The translations under genes and the position numbers were made by a program. The notes under the pieces are model-generated. The model was given only the letters and a program-made list of their open reading frames with translations, had not been told where the DNA came from and did not search any database. DNA of 64,000 nucleotides from Vulcanimicrobiia bacterium. Lineage in GTDB: Bacteria; Vulcanimicrobiota; Vulcanimicrobiia; Vulcanimicrobiales; Vulcanimicrobiaceae. Below, in pieces: positions 51,176 through 60,311 of this stretch. The stretch spans positions 1-64,000 of the forward strand of contig JAICWY010000002.1 in the NCBI GenBank assembly GCA_025934645.1. The letters are read 5' to 3'. Numbering within the stretch: the first letter of the stretch is position 1; every line of letters begins with the position of its first letter.

Positions 51176-52749
51176 GCTGGCGCGTAGGGCTGCTGCTCGT
51201 TCTGCTGCTAGCGCTTGCGCTCCGGCTCAAAGGCATTCACGATCCGATCCTGGATCATCCCGGTTGGCGCCAAGGCGACACGGCGTCCATTGCCAAGAAC
51301 TTTGCGACGCTGCAGTACAACGTGCTGTACCCTCAGACGAATTATAATGGACCGCCGCCGAATTACGTCGAGCTAGAACTCCAAATCGTTCCGATCGTCG
51401 CAGCGACGTTTTATAAAGTCGTGGGCGTTCATGAAGTCATCGGACGCCTTACCACGCTGGCGTTCAGTCTGGGCACGGTTGCCGTGTTGGCATTCTTCGC
51501 GCGCTGGCTGTTCGTAAGCGAAATCGCCGGATTGCTCGCAGCACTCGCCTTTGCGATCGTGCCGGGCAGCGTGTACTACGGCCGCACGTTTACGCCCGAC
51601 ACGACCATGGTGTTTTTTATGACCGCCGCGCTCTATGCGATCTCGCGCATGCTGGTCGAGGAAGAACGCTGGACGGCGCCCAGCATCGCTCGTTCCACGG
51701 CGCTGCTCGCGTTGGCGTTCTTGGCAAAGCCCGTCTCACTTGCCGCGCTCGTACCGATCGGCGCACTCATCGCCGAACGCGCGCTCACCTGGCGCACCAT
51801 GCGCTGGAGCGCGATCGCGATTCTCCTCATCGTTCCGTTGGGATTGCTCTACGGATACGATCGCGTGGTCGCATCGCACGCGGAATGGCACTGGGCCTCG
51901 GGCATCACGCAGCTGCACGTCATTCCATCGCTGAAAGCGTCGCTTACGAACGGCGCGGCGCTCGGGCTGAAACTGACGCAATTCCGGCTTATGCTGGGCG
52001 TGCTCTCACGCATGATGATTGGGCCGGCGATTACCGCGCTCGCCATTCTCGGCTTTCTGCTGCTGCCGCGTACGACGCGCACGCGGACGCTGCTGTGGGG
52101 CTGGCTGATCGGCGGCCTCGCATACACGTACGTGGTCGTCACCGTCGAGCGCGTAGACTACTACATGTATCTGCTGCTGCCGCTCGCCGCCCTCACCGCT
52201 GCGGGCTTTTTGGTCCGGCTCTACGAGGCGATCGCGCAAAGCGCGGTCGATCGCGCCTGGAAGTACGCCGCAGCGGTATGCGCTGTTGCCGCGCTCGGCG
52301 CGATAGTGTACCAGAACCGCCAGATCGTGAAGCCTTACTACGCGTACAACAAACAGGTGTACCGCAACGCGCTGGCATTGAACGCGACGCTCGATAAAAA
52401 CGCGCTCATCGTGATGGGGCACTACGATCCGTCGGTGCTGTATTACATCGGCCGGTACGGTTGGGAAGAGGATCCGTATCTCTGGACGCCGTTCGACGAG
52501 CAGAGCGCCATCCGCAAGGGAGCCCGTTATTTCATCGCGATCGAAAAGAACCGCTTCAACCGCAACGTCGAGTTATGTGCGTGGATGCAGCGCTTCCCGG
52601 TGATAAATCCTAACGCGCAGTGGCCGGTTTACCTTACCGATCCCGCCCGCGTCAAACCGGGCGCCGAAGCGCAATGGCGCAGTTTCCGCAACGCCGAGAA
52701 AGCCGGCGACGCGCGCGCTTGGCTCGACGGCCGCGGCATCTGTCGCTAG
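51151..52749 (+). CDS. ArnT/PMT-like (GT39/GT83) membrane glycosyltransferase
   Basis: A large membrane protein with about 10-12 hydrophobic segments. The first loop has HPGWRQGDTASIAKNF, resembling the acidic loop of GT-C enzymes (GxxD), and YYGRTFTPDTTMVFF follows. The C-terminal 120 residues are soluble (IVMGHYDPSVLYYIGRYGWE). The sugar acceptor is unknown. No ATG or GTG fits: TTG 51151 overlaps the gtrA end by 25 bp, whereas CTG 51172 gives a CTGA overlap and a clean membrane start (SWRVGLLLVLLL). I list TTG with the CTG alternative. Confidence 0.84.
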   Translation: MDVQKRSLSWRVGLLLVLLLALALRLKGIHDPILDHPGWRQGDTASIAKNFATLQYNVLYPQTNYNGPPPNYVELELQIVPIVAATFYKVVGVHEVIGRLTTLAFSLGTVAVLAFFARWLFVSEIAGLLAALAFAIVPGSVYYGRTFTPDTTMVFFMTAALYAISRMLVEEERWTAPSIARSTALLALAFLAKPVSLAALVPIGALIAERALTWRTMRWSAIAILLIVPLGLLYGYDRVVASHAEWHWASGITQLHVIPSLKASLTNGAALGLKLTQFRLMLGVLSRMMIGPAITALAILGFLLLPRTTRTRTLLWGWLIGGLAYTYVVVTVERVDYYMYLLLPLAALTAAGFLVRLYEAIAQSAVDRAWKYAAAVCAVAALGAIVYQNRQIVKPYYAYNKQVYRNALALNATLDKNALIVMGHYDPSVLYYIGRYGWEEDPYLWTPFDEQSAIRKGARYFIAIEKNRFNRNVELCAWMQRFPVINPNAQWPVYLTDPARVKPGAEAQWRSFRNAEKAGDARAWLDGRGICR

Positions 52750-52758
52750 CGCACTGTC

Positions 52759-53415
52759 CTAAGGCAGCGGGAGTAACGAACCGGCCGGAGCCAGCGTGTC
52801 GCCTTTTTCGGCGGCAGGCACGCCGGATTCCACGAGTTGGCGGTACGCGATGAGACGGTTCGTGTTTTTGACCACGTCGAGCTGGAGTTCGTACGACGTG
52901 CGGATGGCTTTCGTCAAGTCTTGGGTGTCGTACGTATAGCTGAAGCGTTTGAGATTCTTGAGAATATCTTTGGTGGAATCGTTGAGCGTTGCGTACGCCG
53001 TTTGCAGCTGCAGCCCCGCGCCTTCGTACGTCGGATAGTTTGCGATAACGATTTCGCGCTTGAGCCGCGCGTCGTCGATCTGCGAGCGCAGCGCCAACAG
53101 ACGCACGCTCTGCGGATCGTATCTCTGCGCGTCATCGATCGTCGTCATCGCATCGTCGAAATCGCCGCGCCGGTAGTCGGCCTCGGCGATGAGCGCCGAG
53201 ACTTTCGCGAAGCCCGCCCGGGCACGGGCGTCTCGGGGATTGACCCGCAGAGCGAGGCGGTAGGCAGTCTCGGCCTCATGCAGCGAGCCCCGGTCCAACG
53301 CCACGTCGCCCTGATTCACGCGCGTGTTGACGATCCAGTGCTCGACCGTACGGGAACAGCCGGTTAAGCCCAAAAGAGCGGCGAGCAGGCAGGCGAGGGG
53401 ACTGAGCGGTTTCAC
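52759..53415 (-). CDS. TPR-like lipoprotein
   Basis: A 218-residue lipoprotein: lipobox LLGLTGCSRTVE, then two TPR-like helical pairs (QGDVALDRGSLHEAETAYRLAL; AEADYRRGDFDDAMTTIDDA) and a long helical C-terminal part with a Thr/Lys/Asn composition. Start is GTG 53415 with AGGAG 8 nt upstream. Convergent with the preceding glycosyltransferase with only 9 bp between stops. It is followed upstream by Amj and may assist envelope assembly, but this is only context. Confidence 0.82.
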   Translation of the reverse strand: MKPLSPLACLLAALLGLTGCSRTVEHWIVNTRVNQGDVALDRGSLHEAETAYRLALRVNPRDARARAGFAKVSALIAEADYRRGDFDDAMTTIDDAQRYDPQSVRLLALRSQIDDARLKREIVIANYPTYEGAGLQLQTAYATLNDSTKDILKNLKRFSYTYDTQDLTKAIRTSYELQLDVVKNTNRLIAYRQLVESGVPAAEKGDTLAPAGSLLPLP

Positions 53416-53426
53416 GGCACGAACTC

Positions 53427-54320
53427 CTATTTTCCGTGGTTCACTAAATGCGCGACTGCCGCGATGATCCATGCCGCCGGCCAAAGCAATGCCTGGGAAA
53501 CCAGCCAGCCCAGTATCGCGGTCAGCGACAAGTAGAACACCATGGCCTTCACTTCTTCGTGCGGGCGCTCGCCTTTCACCGCTTCGTCGACGATTATCGA
53601 CGATGTCGGATCGACGAAGAACGTGAACGCGATAGTGCCGACGCCGTTGATGATACCCGAGATGCCGATAGCCGTGCGGGCTACGTTCACGTCGATCACA
53701 CTCGCGTAATATGCGGCCACGACGCCGATCGCGTAGATGCCCGTTACCACGACGTTGAAAATCAACAGACGGCGCGGGATGTTCTCCGTTGAAAACGCGA
53801 AGATCTCGCGATAGTGCGGAACGCGCAAATGCGAGAGCACGTTCCAGGCGACGGAGGGATGAAAAAGCCGCGCTAGCGAGTGCGGCAAGGATTTCGTCCG
53901 CTCGAACGAGCGCACGCCGCGCACGTAGAGATATACGAACATCGGAAGCATGAGGCTTCCTACGATCGTTCCGGCCGTTCCGGCAAGGATGATCAGACGC
54001 AACTGCCACTCAAACGTATGCTGGACGTGTGCGATCGCATCGTGAGTGCCGGGCATCGCGGCGAGTGCTTTTACAGCATTGCCCGCTTTATCGGACAACG
54101 GCCCGAGCATCAGCGTGTAAACCAGCGTCGCGAGCCGGCTCGCGGTTACGAACAGGTTGAACAACGAGATCGAAGTCGCAATCCGTCCGGTACGGACTCC
54201 GGCTAAACGTGCGGCATATGCCCCGATTTGAATCGCTTGAACGATGACGTTAATAGCCAGGGCAACAAAAAGCTGCCATGTCCAGAACGGGACAACTGGG
54301 ACTGTGCCGGTATTATGCAG
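53427..54320 (-). CDS. amj: Amj-type (DUF2837) lipid II flippase
   Basis: Amj is an alternative lipid II flippase to MurJ in Bacillus. Seen: IQIGAYAARLAGVRTGRIAT, ISLFNLFVTASRLATLVYT, GPLSDKAGNAV, and several membrane segments with the C-terminal FVDPTSSIIVDEA and GWLVSQALLWPAAW. The TTG at 54164 would cut off the first membrane helix and the conserved RTGRIATS loop. Upstream, the frame is bounded by an in-frame TGA and has no ATG, GTG or TTG; the best near-cognate is CTG 54320, overlapping the M16 gene by 8 bp. I use it, as inference. Confidence 0.84.
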   Translation of the reverse strand: MHNTGTVPVVPFWTWQLFVALAINVIVQAIQIGAYAARLAGVRTGRIATSISLFNLFVTASRLATLVYTLMLGPLSDKAGNAVKALAAMPGTHDAIAHVQHTFEWQLRLIILAGTAGTIVGSLMLPMFVYLYVRGVRSFERTKSLPHSLARLFHPSVAWNVLSHLRVPHYREIFAFSTENIPRRLLIFNVVVTGIYAIGVVAAYYASVIDVNVARTAIGISGIINGVGTIAFTFFVDPTSSIIVDEAVKGERPHEEVKAMVFYLSLTAILGWLVSQALLWPAAWIIAAVAHLVNHGK

Positions 54321-55581
54321 CGTTGCGGTTCCAGTTCACGGCCGCTTCGTCCACGGGGCCGAGAACGCAGAGGCCGAGTTGATCGTCGGTCAGCAGATCC
54401 TGCGCCAGCGTCTGCACGTCTTCCGCGGTAACCGCATCGACCTGCTGCTCGATCTCTTCGGTCGTCAACTGGCGGCCCAGTGAAAACTCGCTGCGGCCAA
54501 GCCGGATCATGCGGCTCGACGTACTCTCCAGCGAGAGCGTCAGGCTGCCTTTGATGTGTTCCTTGGCCAGACGCAGTTCCGCGTCGCCCACGCGCGTGTC
54601 GCGCAAAACCGCGAACTGCTCCCCGATCACCGAAACGCACTCGCGCACGTTTTCCGGCGACGTTCCGGCATACACCGCGAATAAACCGGCGCCGCGATAC
54701 GCCGCTTGAAAGGAGTACACCGTGTAGACCAGACCACGCTTTTCGCGGATCTCTTGAAACAGCCGGCTCGACATGCCGCCGCCCAAGATCGTGTCCAACA
54801 CCGTGAGCACGTAACGCCGGTCGTCCCGCACGGACAGGCCGCGCGTACCGAGCACCACGTACGCCTGCTCGCTGTCTTTGTGGCGGAAGAGCGTTCCCGG
54901 CGTCGCCGGCGGCGAGCCGGGCTGCGGTAATTCACAGGAGCCCTCGAATGACGCGAACGCTTTTTCGAAGAGCGCGACGACATTGTCGTGATCCACGTTG
55001 CCGGCCGCCGCAACGACGACCGAATTCGGCGCGTAATGGCGTTTCATGTGCGCGCGCAGATCTTCGGGGACGATCTTGGAGACGGTGTCGGCAAAGCCGA
55101 TCGTGGGCGCCCCCAGGTCGCTGCCGTCCCACATCGTTTGAATGAAGAGATCGTGGATTAACTCGTCGGGCGAGTCGTCGTACATCTTGATCTCTTCGAG
55201 CACGACTTTCTGTTCTTTCGCAAGCTCTTCGGGATCGAAGCGCGAGTTCAAAAACATGTCGCTGAGCACGTCGACCGCCACGGGCAGATGCTGATCCATC
55301 ACCTTGGCGTAGTAGCACGTGCTTTCTTTATCGGTGAAGGCGTTCAGATTGCCGCCGATACCGTCCATCTCTTCGGCGATCTGCCGCGCGGTGCGCCGCT
55401 GCGTGCCTTTGAAGAGCATATGTTCGACCAGATGCGAGATGCCGCGGCGCTCGGCGGCTTCGGCGGCGGAGCCGACGTCTGCCCAGATGCCGATGGATGC
55501 CGAGCGAAACGCCGGCATAGATTCGGTGACGACGCGCACGCCGTTCGAGAGAGTGCTCTTGCGATACATGCCCGGCTTCAC
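54313..55581 (-). CDS. M16 family metallopeptidase (processing-peptidase-like)
   Basis: A zinc insulinase-family peptidase (about 420 residues). Zinc motif GISHLVEHMLFKGTQ (HxxEH) and the third ligand in EEIKMYDDSP; the C-terminal half carries GGGMSSRLFQEIREKRGLVY, the conserved R/Y motif. GTG 55581 gives a GTGA overlap with the preceding stop and MKPGMYRKSTLSNGVRVVTE; ATG 55569 is the alternative start. Common neighbour of envelope genes, substrate unknown. Confidence 0.93.
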   Translation of the reverse strand: MKPGMYRKSTLSNGVRVVTESMPAFRSASIGIWADVGSAAEAAERRGISHLVEHMLFKGTQRRTARQIAEEMDGIGGNLNAFTDKESTCYYAKVMDQHLPVAVDVLSDMFLNSRFDPEELAKEQKVVLEEIKMYDDSPDELIHDLFIQTMWDGSDLGAPTIGFADTVSKIVPEDLRAHMKRHYAPNSVVVAAAGNVDHDNVVALFEKAFASFEGSCELPQPGSPPATPGTLFRHKDSEQAYVVLGTRGLSVRDDRRYVLTVLDTILGGGMSSRLFQEIREKRGLVYTVYSFQAAYRGAGLFAVYAGTSPENVRECVSVIGEQFAVLRDTRVGDAELRLAKEHIKGSLTLSLESTSSRMIRLGRSEFSLGRQLTTEEIEQQVDAVTAEDVQTLAQDLLTDDQLGLCVLGPVDEAAVNWNRNAA

Positions 55582-56096
55582 TTTAGAGCGGAGCGCGCCC
55601 ACTCCTGGTCCCAGTAGACGCCATCCCCTTGCCGCAAGCGCCGTTGCAGCGAGGCCGCGCTCTCACCCCGGATCACGCTGACCGAGAAAACGGTGCGCGA
55701 GGTGGGTTTCGCGATGTCGCCGGCGACGACGACGTCTTTGCCGACACGCAGCGGCACGCTGGCCCAGATGTCGACTTCATCGATCGGGGCAGCTGCGAAC
55801 GAGCGCTGTGCGAGCGTGAGGACCTCGCCCGTGAAACCGGCGCGCGTGAGTGACGCGTGGAAGTGCACGCCCGAAACGCGCAAACCCGCGACGTCGTGGC
55901 CGTTGAAACCGTCGGCGTACACGTTGAGCACTTGCGCGGGCCACTGTGTAGAAAAGAGCGCGCGTCCGATCGAGACCGCCATCGCCTTGCGGTTTCCGCC
56001 GGCGCGCGCTGCCGCATCGAGGCGATCGACGCCGGGCGAGGCAGTGGGGAAAAGCGCCTGCGCCAGCAGGACCAGCGCGCTAATAACTTTGAGCAA
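55578..56096 (-). CDS. hypothetical exported protein (DUF2993-like?)
   Basis: A 172-residue protein with a signal segment (LKVISALVLLAQALFPTASP). The rest is a single alpha/beta domain with ADGFNGHDVAGLRVSGVHFH, PIDEVDIWASVPLRVG and VVVAGDIAKP. LmeA-like (DUF2993) lipid-binding proteins share length and topology, but the resemblance is weak and I would not rely on it. TTG start overlaps proS by 17 bp, and its stop overlaps the M16 start. Confidence 0.6.
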   Translation of the reverse strand: MLKVISALVLLAQALFPTASPGVDRLDAAARAGGNRKAMAVSIGRALFSTQWPAQVLNVYADGFNGHDVAGLRVSGVHFHASLTRAGFTGEVLTLAQRSFAAAPIDEVDIWASVPLRVGKDVVVAGDIAKPTSRTVFSVSVIRGESAASLQRRLRQGDGVYWDQEWARSALK

Positions 56097-57543
56097 AGTA
56101 CGCGTTTACCGTGGCCGGTTCGCCGCAAGCCACGCACTTGGCGCCCGGAGTCTGCAGCGCGCGCGTATTGCGCGTGGTAGCGCTCGTCGCAGTTTTCACT
56201 TCCGCTTCGCACTCCGGGCGGCCGCACCACGCAATATCGATCATGCCGGCCCGCTCGCGGCATTTAGTGAAGAACTCATCGCGATCGCTGACGACGAACG
56301 TGTGCGATTCCAGGAACGCCTTGGCTTGCGCATACATGGAATCGTGCACCGCATCGAGCAGCTCGCGCAGTTTCGCGGGCAATTCGCCGAACGGGACGCT
56401 CGTTTTCGCGCCGTCTTCACCTTTGCTCTTATCGCGCCGCACGACGGTTACGCTGCCGCTCTCCAGATCGCGCGGGCCGATCTCGATGCGCAGCGGTACG
56501 CCGCGCATCTCCCACTCGCTGTATTTCCAGCCCGGCGTGTAATCGCGATCGTCCACGCGCACGCGGTAACCCGCGCCGCGCAGGCCTTTCGCAAGTTCGT
56601 GCGCTTTCTCGACTGTACTCGTATCGCCGCCGCGCACGATCGGCACGAACACCGCTTCGATCGGCGCCAGTTTCGGCGGAATGCGCAGACCGCGATCGTC
56701 GCCGTGCGTCATAATTACCGCGCCGAGCATGCGCCACGACATGCCCCACGAGGTCGTGTAGACATGCTGAATCTGCTGGTTTGCATCGGCGAACGTGATG
56801 TCGTAGGCTTTGCTGAAGTTTTGGCCGAGGTCGTGCGAGGTCGCCGATTGCAACGCTTTTCCGTCGGGCATCAGCGCTTCGATCGAGAACGTCTCGACGG
56901 CTCCGGGAAAACGCTCGCTCGCGCTCTTCGCCCCCGCATAGACGGGAATGGCGGCGACGTTTTCAGCGAAGTCTTGGTAGACGTCCAGCATGCGTTCTGT
57001 TTCTTCGCGCGCTTCGGCAGCGGTTGCGTGCGCCGTATGGCCTTCTTGCCATAGAAACTCCATGGTGCGCAAAAATGGACGCGTCGCTTTCTCCCAACGC
57101 AGCACGTTCGCCCATTGGTTGATCAAGATCGGCAGATCGCGGTGCGACTGAATCCACTTGGCATACATGACGCCGATAATGACTTCCGACGTCGGGCGAA
57201 TCGCCAGGCGCTCTTCGAGCTTTTCCTGGCCGCCCTCGGTCACCCACGCCACTTCCGGCGCAAAGCCTTCGACGTGCTCCGCTTCCTTTGTAAGTAAGCT
57301 CTCGGGGATCAGCAGCGGAAAGTACGCGTTCTCATGGCCGGTCGCTTTGAAACGCTCGTCCAGATGTTTCTGCAGGTTCTCCCACATGCCGAAACCGGCC
57401 GGCCGCAGCACGACGCACCCGCGAACCGGCGAGTACGATACCAGTTCTGCTTTCAAACAGACGGCGGTATACCAGGCGGAAAGATCGGCGGCTTTAGGAG
57501 GGATCTCCTTGACCAGCTGCTCCTGTTGAAGTGCGTCGGACAT
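56080..57543 (-). CDS. proS: prolyl-tRNA synthetase, archaeal/eukaryotic type (ProS3)
   Basis: Class II synthetase of 487 residues. Seen: SWYTAVCLKAELVSYSPV-type N-terminus (AWYTAVCLKAELVSYSP), RPTSEVIIGVMYAKWIQSHR (motif 2), ATSHDLGQNFSKAYDI, and motif 3 HGDDRGLRIPP; an anticodon domain; and a C-terminal extension with CGRPECE and CVACGEP, a zinc-binding end typical of the short ProS type, unlike Escherichia coli ProS with its editing insertion. ATG 57543; longer extension upstream runs into the divergent gene's region. Confidence 0.95.
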   Translation of the reverse strand: MSDALQQEQLVKEIPPKAADLSAWYTAVCLKAELVSYSPVRGCVVLRPAGFGMWENLQKHLDERFKATGHENAYFPLLIPESLLTKEAEHVEGFAPEVAWVTEGGQEKLEERLAIRPTSEVIIGVMYAKWIQSHRDLPILINQWANVLRWEKATRPFLRTMEFLWQEGHTAHATAAEAREETERMLDVYQDFAENVAAIPVYAGAKSASERFPGAVETFSIEALMPDGKALQSATSHDLGQNFSKAYDITFADANQQIQHVYTTSWGMSWRMLGAVIMTHGDDRGLRIPPKLAPIEAVFVPIVRGGDTSTVEKAHELAKGLRGAGYRVRVDDRDYTPGWKYSEWEMRGVPLRIEIGPRDLESGSVTVVRRDKSKGEDGAKTSVPFGELPAKLRELLDAVHDSMYAQAKAFLESHTFVVSDRDEFFTKCRERAGMIDIAWCGRPECEAEVKTATSATTRNTRALQTPGAKCVACGEPATVNAYFAQSY

Positions 57544-57619
57544 GACCGGCCTCGATTCGGAAATTGCGCAGCGGGGGCCTGCAACGGTAGCGGGCGCGCG
57601 GCCGTCGAAATCGGACGCC

Positions 57620-58234
57620 ATGCCGAAATTGACGCGAATTTACACGCGCACGGGCGACGACGGAACGACCGGATTGGTCGGCGGCGCCCGCGTGCCGAAG
57701 AACAGCATGCGCATCGAAACGTACGGAACACTCGACGAGCTTTCGAGTTTTATCGGTCTGGCCCGCGCGCATCTCGCTCCGGCACTTCAAGCAGACTCGG
57801 GGCTGCAGCGCCTGGATGCGTGGCTTGCGTGGACGCAAGACGTCCTGTTTAATCTCGGTGCCGAGCTCGCCACGCCGGTCGACAAACGTTGGGACGGCAT
57901 GCCGCTGGCCTCGGAATCTGACGCGAAAGCGTTGGAACGGGCTATCGACGAAGCGCAGAAGGACCTCGAGCCGCTGGCAAATTTCATTCATCCCGGCGGC
58001 ACGCTGCCCGGATCCGTTTTGCATGTCGCGCGCACCGTGTGCCGTCGCGCGGAACGGCTGCTCGTCACGCTGCGGGAAGATACGCCGGAAATCTCCGGCA
58101 ATTGCGTGCGCTACGTCAACCGGTTATCGGACGCGCTGTTCGTATGGGCGCGTTGGACGAATCACCGGCTCAACTCGGGCGAACATCTCTGGAACGCGCA
58201 GACGCGTCCGCCGCAAGCAGCAGACGCTTCGTAA
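57620..58234 (+). CDS. cob(I)alamin adenosyltransferase, PduO type
   Basis: Transfers the adenosyl group of ATP to cob(I)alamin. The 204-residue protein starts LTRIYTRTGDDGTTGLVGG and has RIETYGTLDELSSFIGLARA, FIHPGGTLPGSVLHVARTV (the C-terminal active region includes VCRRAERLLVTL) and YVNRLSDALFVWARW, all PduO/MMAB signatures. It is divergent from proS over 76 bp. Its last 65 bp overlap the convergent Nudix gene. Confidence 0.95.
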   Translation: MPKLTRIYTRTGDDGTTGLVGGARVPKNSMRIETYGTLDELSSFIGLARAHLAPALQADSGLQRLDAWLAWTQDVLFNLGAELATPVDKRWDGMPLASESDAKALERAIDEAQKDLEPLANFIHPGGTLPGSVLHVARTVCRRAERLLVTLREDTPEISGNCVRYVNRLSDALFVWARWTNHRLNSGEHLWNAQTRPPQAADAS

Positions 58235-58748
58235 CGCCGTAGCGCAGCAACGCGGCGACGGTGAGCGCGTCGTTGATCTGTCCCGAGGCCGCGGCCGCGA
58301 TCGCAACTTCTTCGGGAATGCGCACCAGCTCGATCGTCTCGCTGACATCTTGATCCGCCTCGACGTGCTCCACGCCGTGCGCCAAAAAAATCTGCACGGG
58401 ATCGCCCAGCAGCGAAGGTAACTCGTACAGTTGCCCGAGCTCGCTCCAATGTACGGCTTCCAACCCGAGTTCTTCGCGCAATTCGCGTTTCGCGCAGTCG
58501 AGCGGCGATTCACCCGGATCGGCGCCGCCTTTGACGAGTTCGACGATCTCCGCTTGCGCCGCGAAGCGTGGTTGACGGGCGAAGAGCAGATCGCCGCCGT
58601 CTGAAACGACGACTGCGGAACTGGGCGGCACGACGATCAGCGCATGCTCGCCTTCAGCGCCGCTCGGATGGCGTATTCGATGCGCCTCCACCGCGAGATG
58701 GGGATTGCGATAGACCTCACGGGAGTCCAGCCGCCGGTACTGCTTCAT
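58170..58748 (-). CDS. Nudix hydrolase, ADP-ribose pyrophosphatase-like
   Basis: Hydrolyses nucleoside diphosphate derivatives such as ADP-ribose. The 192-residue protein has the Nudix box ADPGESPLDCAKRELREE (Gx5Ex7REUxEExGU pattern, Glu residues near 92-96) and an N-terminal domain resembling ADPR pyrophosphatases (SREVYRNPHLAVEAHRIRH). The C-terminal 21 residues lie in the antisense overlap with pduO. ATG 58748. Confidence 0.92.
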   Translation of the reverse strand: MKQYRRLDSREVYRNPHLAVEAHRIRHPSGAEGEHALIVVPPSSAVVVSDGGDLLFARQPRFAAQAEIVELVKGGADPGESPLDCAKRELREELGLEAVHWSELGQLYELPSLLGDPVQIFLAHGVEHVEADQDVSETIELVRIPEEVAIAAAASGQINDALTVAALLRYGVTKRLLLAADASARSRDVRPS

Positions 58749-58799
58749 GGCCGCTTCTTCTTGTAGGTCGGCGCCCGTTCTTCTGCGAACCGCCCGGGA

Positions 58800-60305
58800 A
58801 TGTCGCTAGCCTCTCGCCTGTTTGCCACGACCAATATCGAGAAATTGCGGGCCCTCTCGCAGCAGAAAATTCTCCGGCGCGCGCTGACGGGGAAAGATCT
58901 CATCGCCATCGGCCTGGGAACGATGATCGGCGGCGGCATCTTCACCACGATCGGACCCGGCATTTTGATGGCCGGTCCGGCGATCATCATTTCGTATTTG
59001 CTCGCCGGCGCGGCCTCGCTCTTCGCGGCGCTCTCGTATGCCGAACTGGGTTCGATGGTCCCCATCGCGGGATCCGCGTACACCTATTCGTACGCAACGC
59101 TCGGCAAACTGGTCGCGTGGATCATCGGTTTCGCGCTCCTTTTCGAATACGGCATCAGCGCCGCGCCGGTCGCTCAGCAGTTCTCCGGCGCGATTCAAGC
59201 GGTGCTCAAAGATTTCGGCGTGACCGTGCCCGTGTGGGCGCAGACTTCGTCGCTGGCGATTCACGGTTCGTGGTGGATCCCGACGCACTGGGATTTCATG
59301 CACTCGCAGTACGACATCATCGGCGCGATCTTCGTGTTGCTGCTCTCGATGCTGCTCTCGATCGGCATCCGCGAAACCGCGACGACGAACAACATTTTCG
59401 TCGTGCTCAAGATCGGCGCGCTGCTCATCTTCATCGCGTTCGGCGTGACGCTGTTCCACCCGGCGTATCTGCATGATTTCGCGCCCAAAGGCTGGGGCTA
59501 CCTCAAGCCGTTCTCCGGCGGCGGCGGCTTCGGCATCATCCCCGGCGCGGCGCTCGTCTTCTTCAGCTACATCGGTTTCGACACGGCGACGACGACCGCG
59601 GAGGAAACCAAAAACCCGGCGCGCGATGTGCCCGTCGGCGTCATCGGCGCGCTCGCCATCGGCACGGTTCTCTACTGCGCGACCGCGATCGTGCTCGTCG
59701 GCGCGGTGCCGTGGCAGCACGTCGATCAGAACGCGGCGCTCCAAGCCGCTCTTGCGCCGCTGCACAACTGGTTCGCGAACATCGCGATTACGGTCGGCGT
59801 ACTCGCCGGGACGACGTCGGTAGCACTCGCATCGCTGCTCGGCCAGACGCGTATTTTCTACGTGATGGCGCGAGACAAGATGCTTCCGCCCTTCGTCGCA
59901 CAAGTGCATCCGCGTTTCAAGACACCCGTGCTGATGACAATGATCACCGGCGCGGCAGTCGCGGTGCTGACGCTCATCGTTCCGCTAAATCAGCTGTTGA
60001 ACTTGGTGAACATCGGCACGCTTCTGGCCTTTATGGTGGTCTGCGCAGGCGTGATCTATCTTCGCTATAAGCGTCCCGATATTCCGCGGTCGTTCAGATC
60101 GCCGTTCGTTCCGGTCTTTCCGATGCTCGGAATCTTGTTCTCCGCGTTTCTCGCGGTGTTCGGACTCTCGCCCGAAACGTGGATCTGGTTCATCGGCGCG
60201 CTGATCGTCGGGCTCATCATCTTCTTCTCGTACGGTTTCCACAAATCGAATCCCGACGAAGTGGTCCCGGTGCTCGAACCCGAGGGCCTGGAAGAATACG
60301 CGTAA
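58800..60305 (+). CDS. APC-family amino acid permease (cationic amino acid transporter type)
   Basis: A 501-residue secondary transporter with 12 or more membrane helices. Seen: LTGKDLIAIGLGTMIGGGIF (helix 1, amino-acid-binding loop), GPAIIISYLLAGAASLFAAL, GSAYTYSYATLGKLVAWIIG and FFSYIGFDTATTTAEETKNP, as in CAT/YfnA transporters. The substrate is probably a cationic or branched amino acid. Starts 51 bp after the divergent Nudix gene and ends 6 bp before the convergent phosphoesterase gene. Confidence 0.93.
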   Translation: MSLASRLFATTNIEKLRALSQQKILRRALTGKDLIAIGLGTMIGGGIFTTIGPGILMAGPAIIISYLLAGAASLFAALSYAELGSMVPIAGSAYTYSYATLGKLVAWIIGFALLFEYGISAAPVAQQFSGAIQAVLKDFGVTVPVWAQTSSLAIHGSWWIPTHWDFMHSQYDIIGAIFVLLLSMLLSIGIRETATTNNIFVVLKIGALLIFIAFGVTLFHPAYLHDFAPKGWGYLKPFSGGGGFGIIPGAALVFFSYIGFDTATTTAEETKNPARDVPVGVIGALAIGTVLYCATAIVLVGAVPWQHVDQNAALQAALAPLHNWFANIAITVGVLAGTTSVALASLLGQTRIFYVMARDKMLPPFVAQVHPRFKTPVLMTMITGAAVAVLTLIVPLNQLLNLVNIGTLLAFMVVCAGVIYLRYKRPDIPRSFRSPFVPVFPMLGILFSAFLAVFGLSPETWIWFIGALIVGLIIFFSYGFHKSNPDEVVPVLEPEGLEEYA

Positions 60306-60311
60306 TACCCG

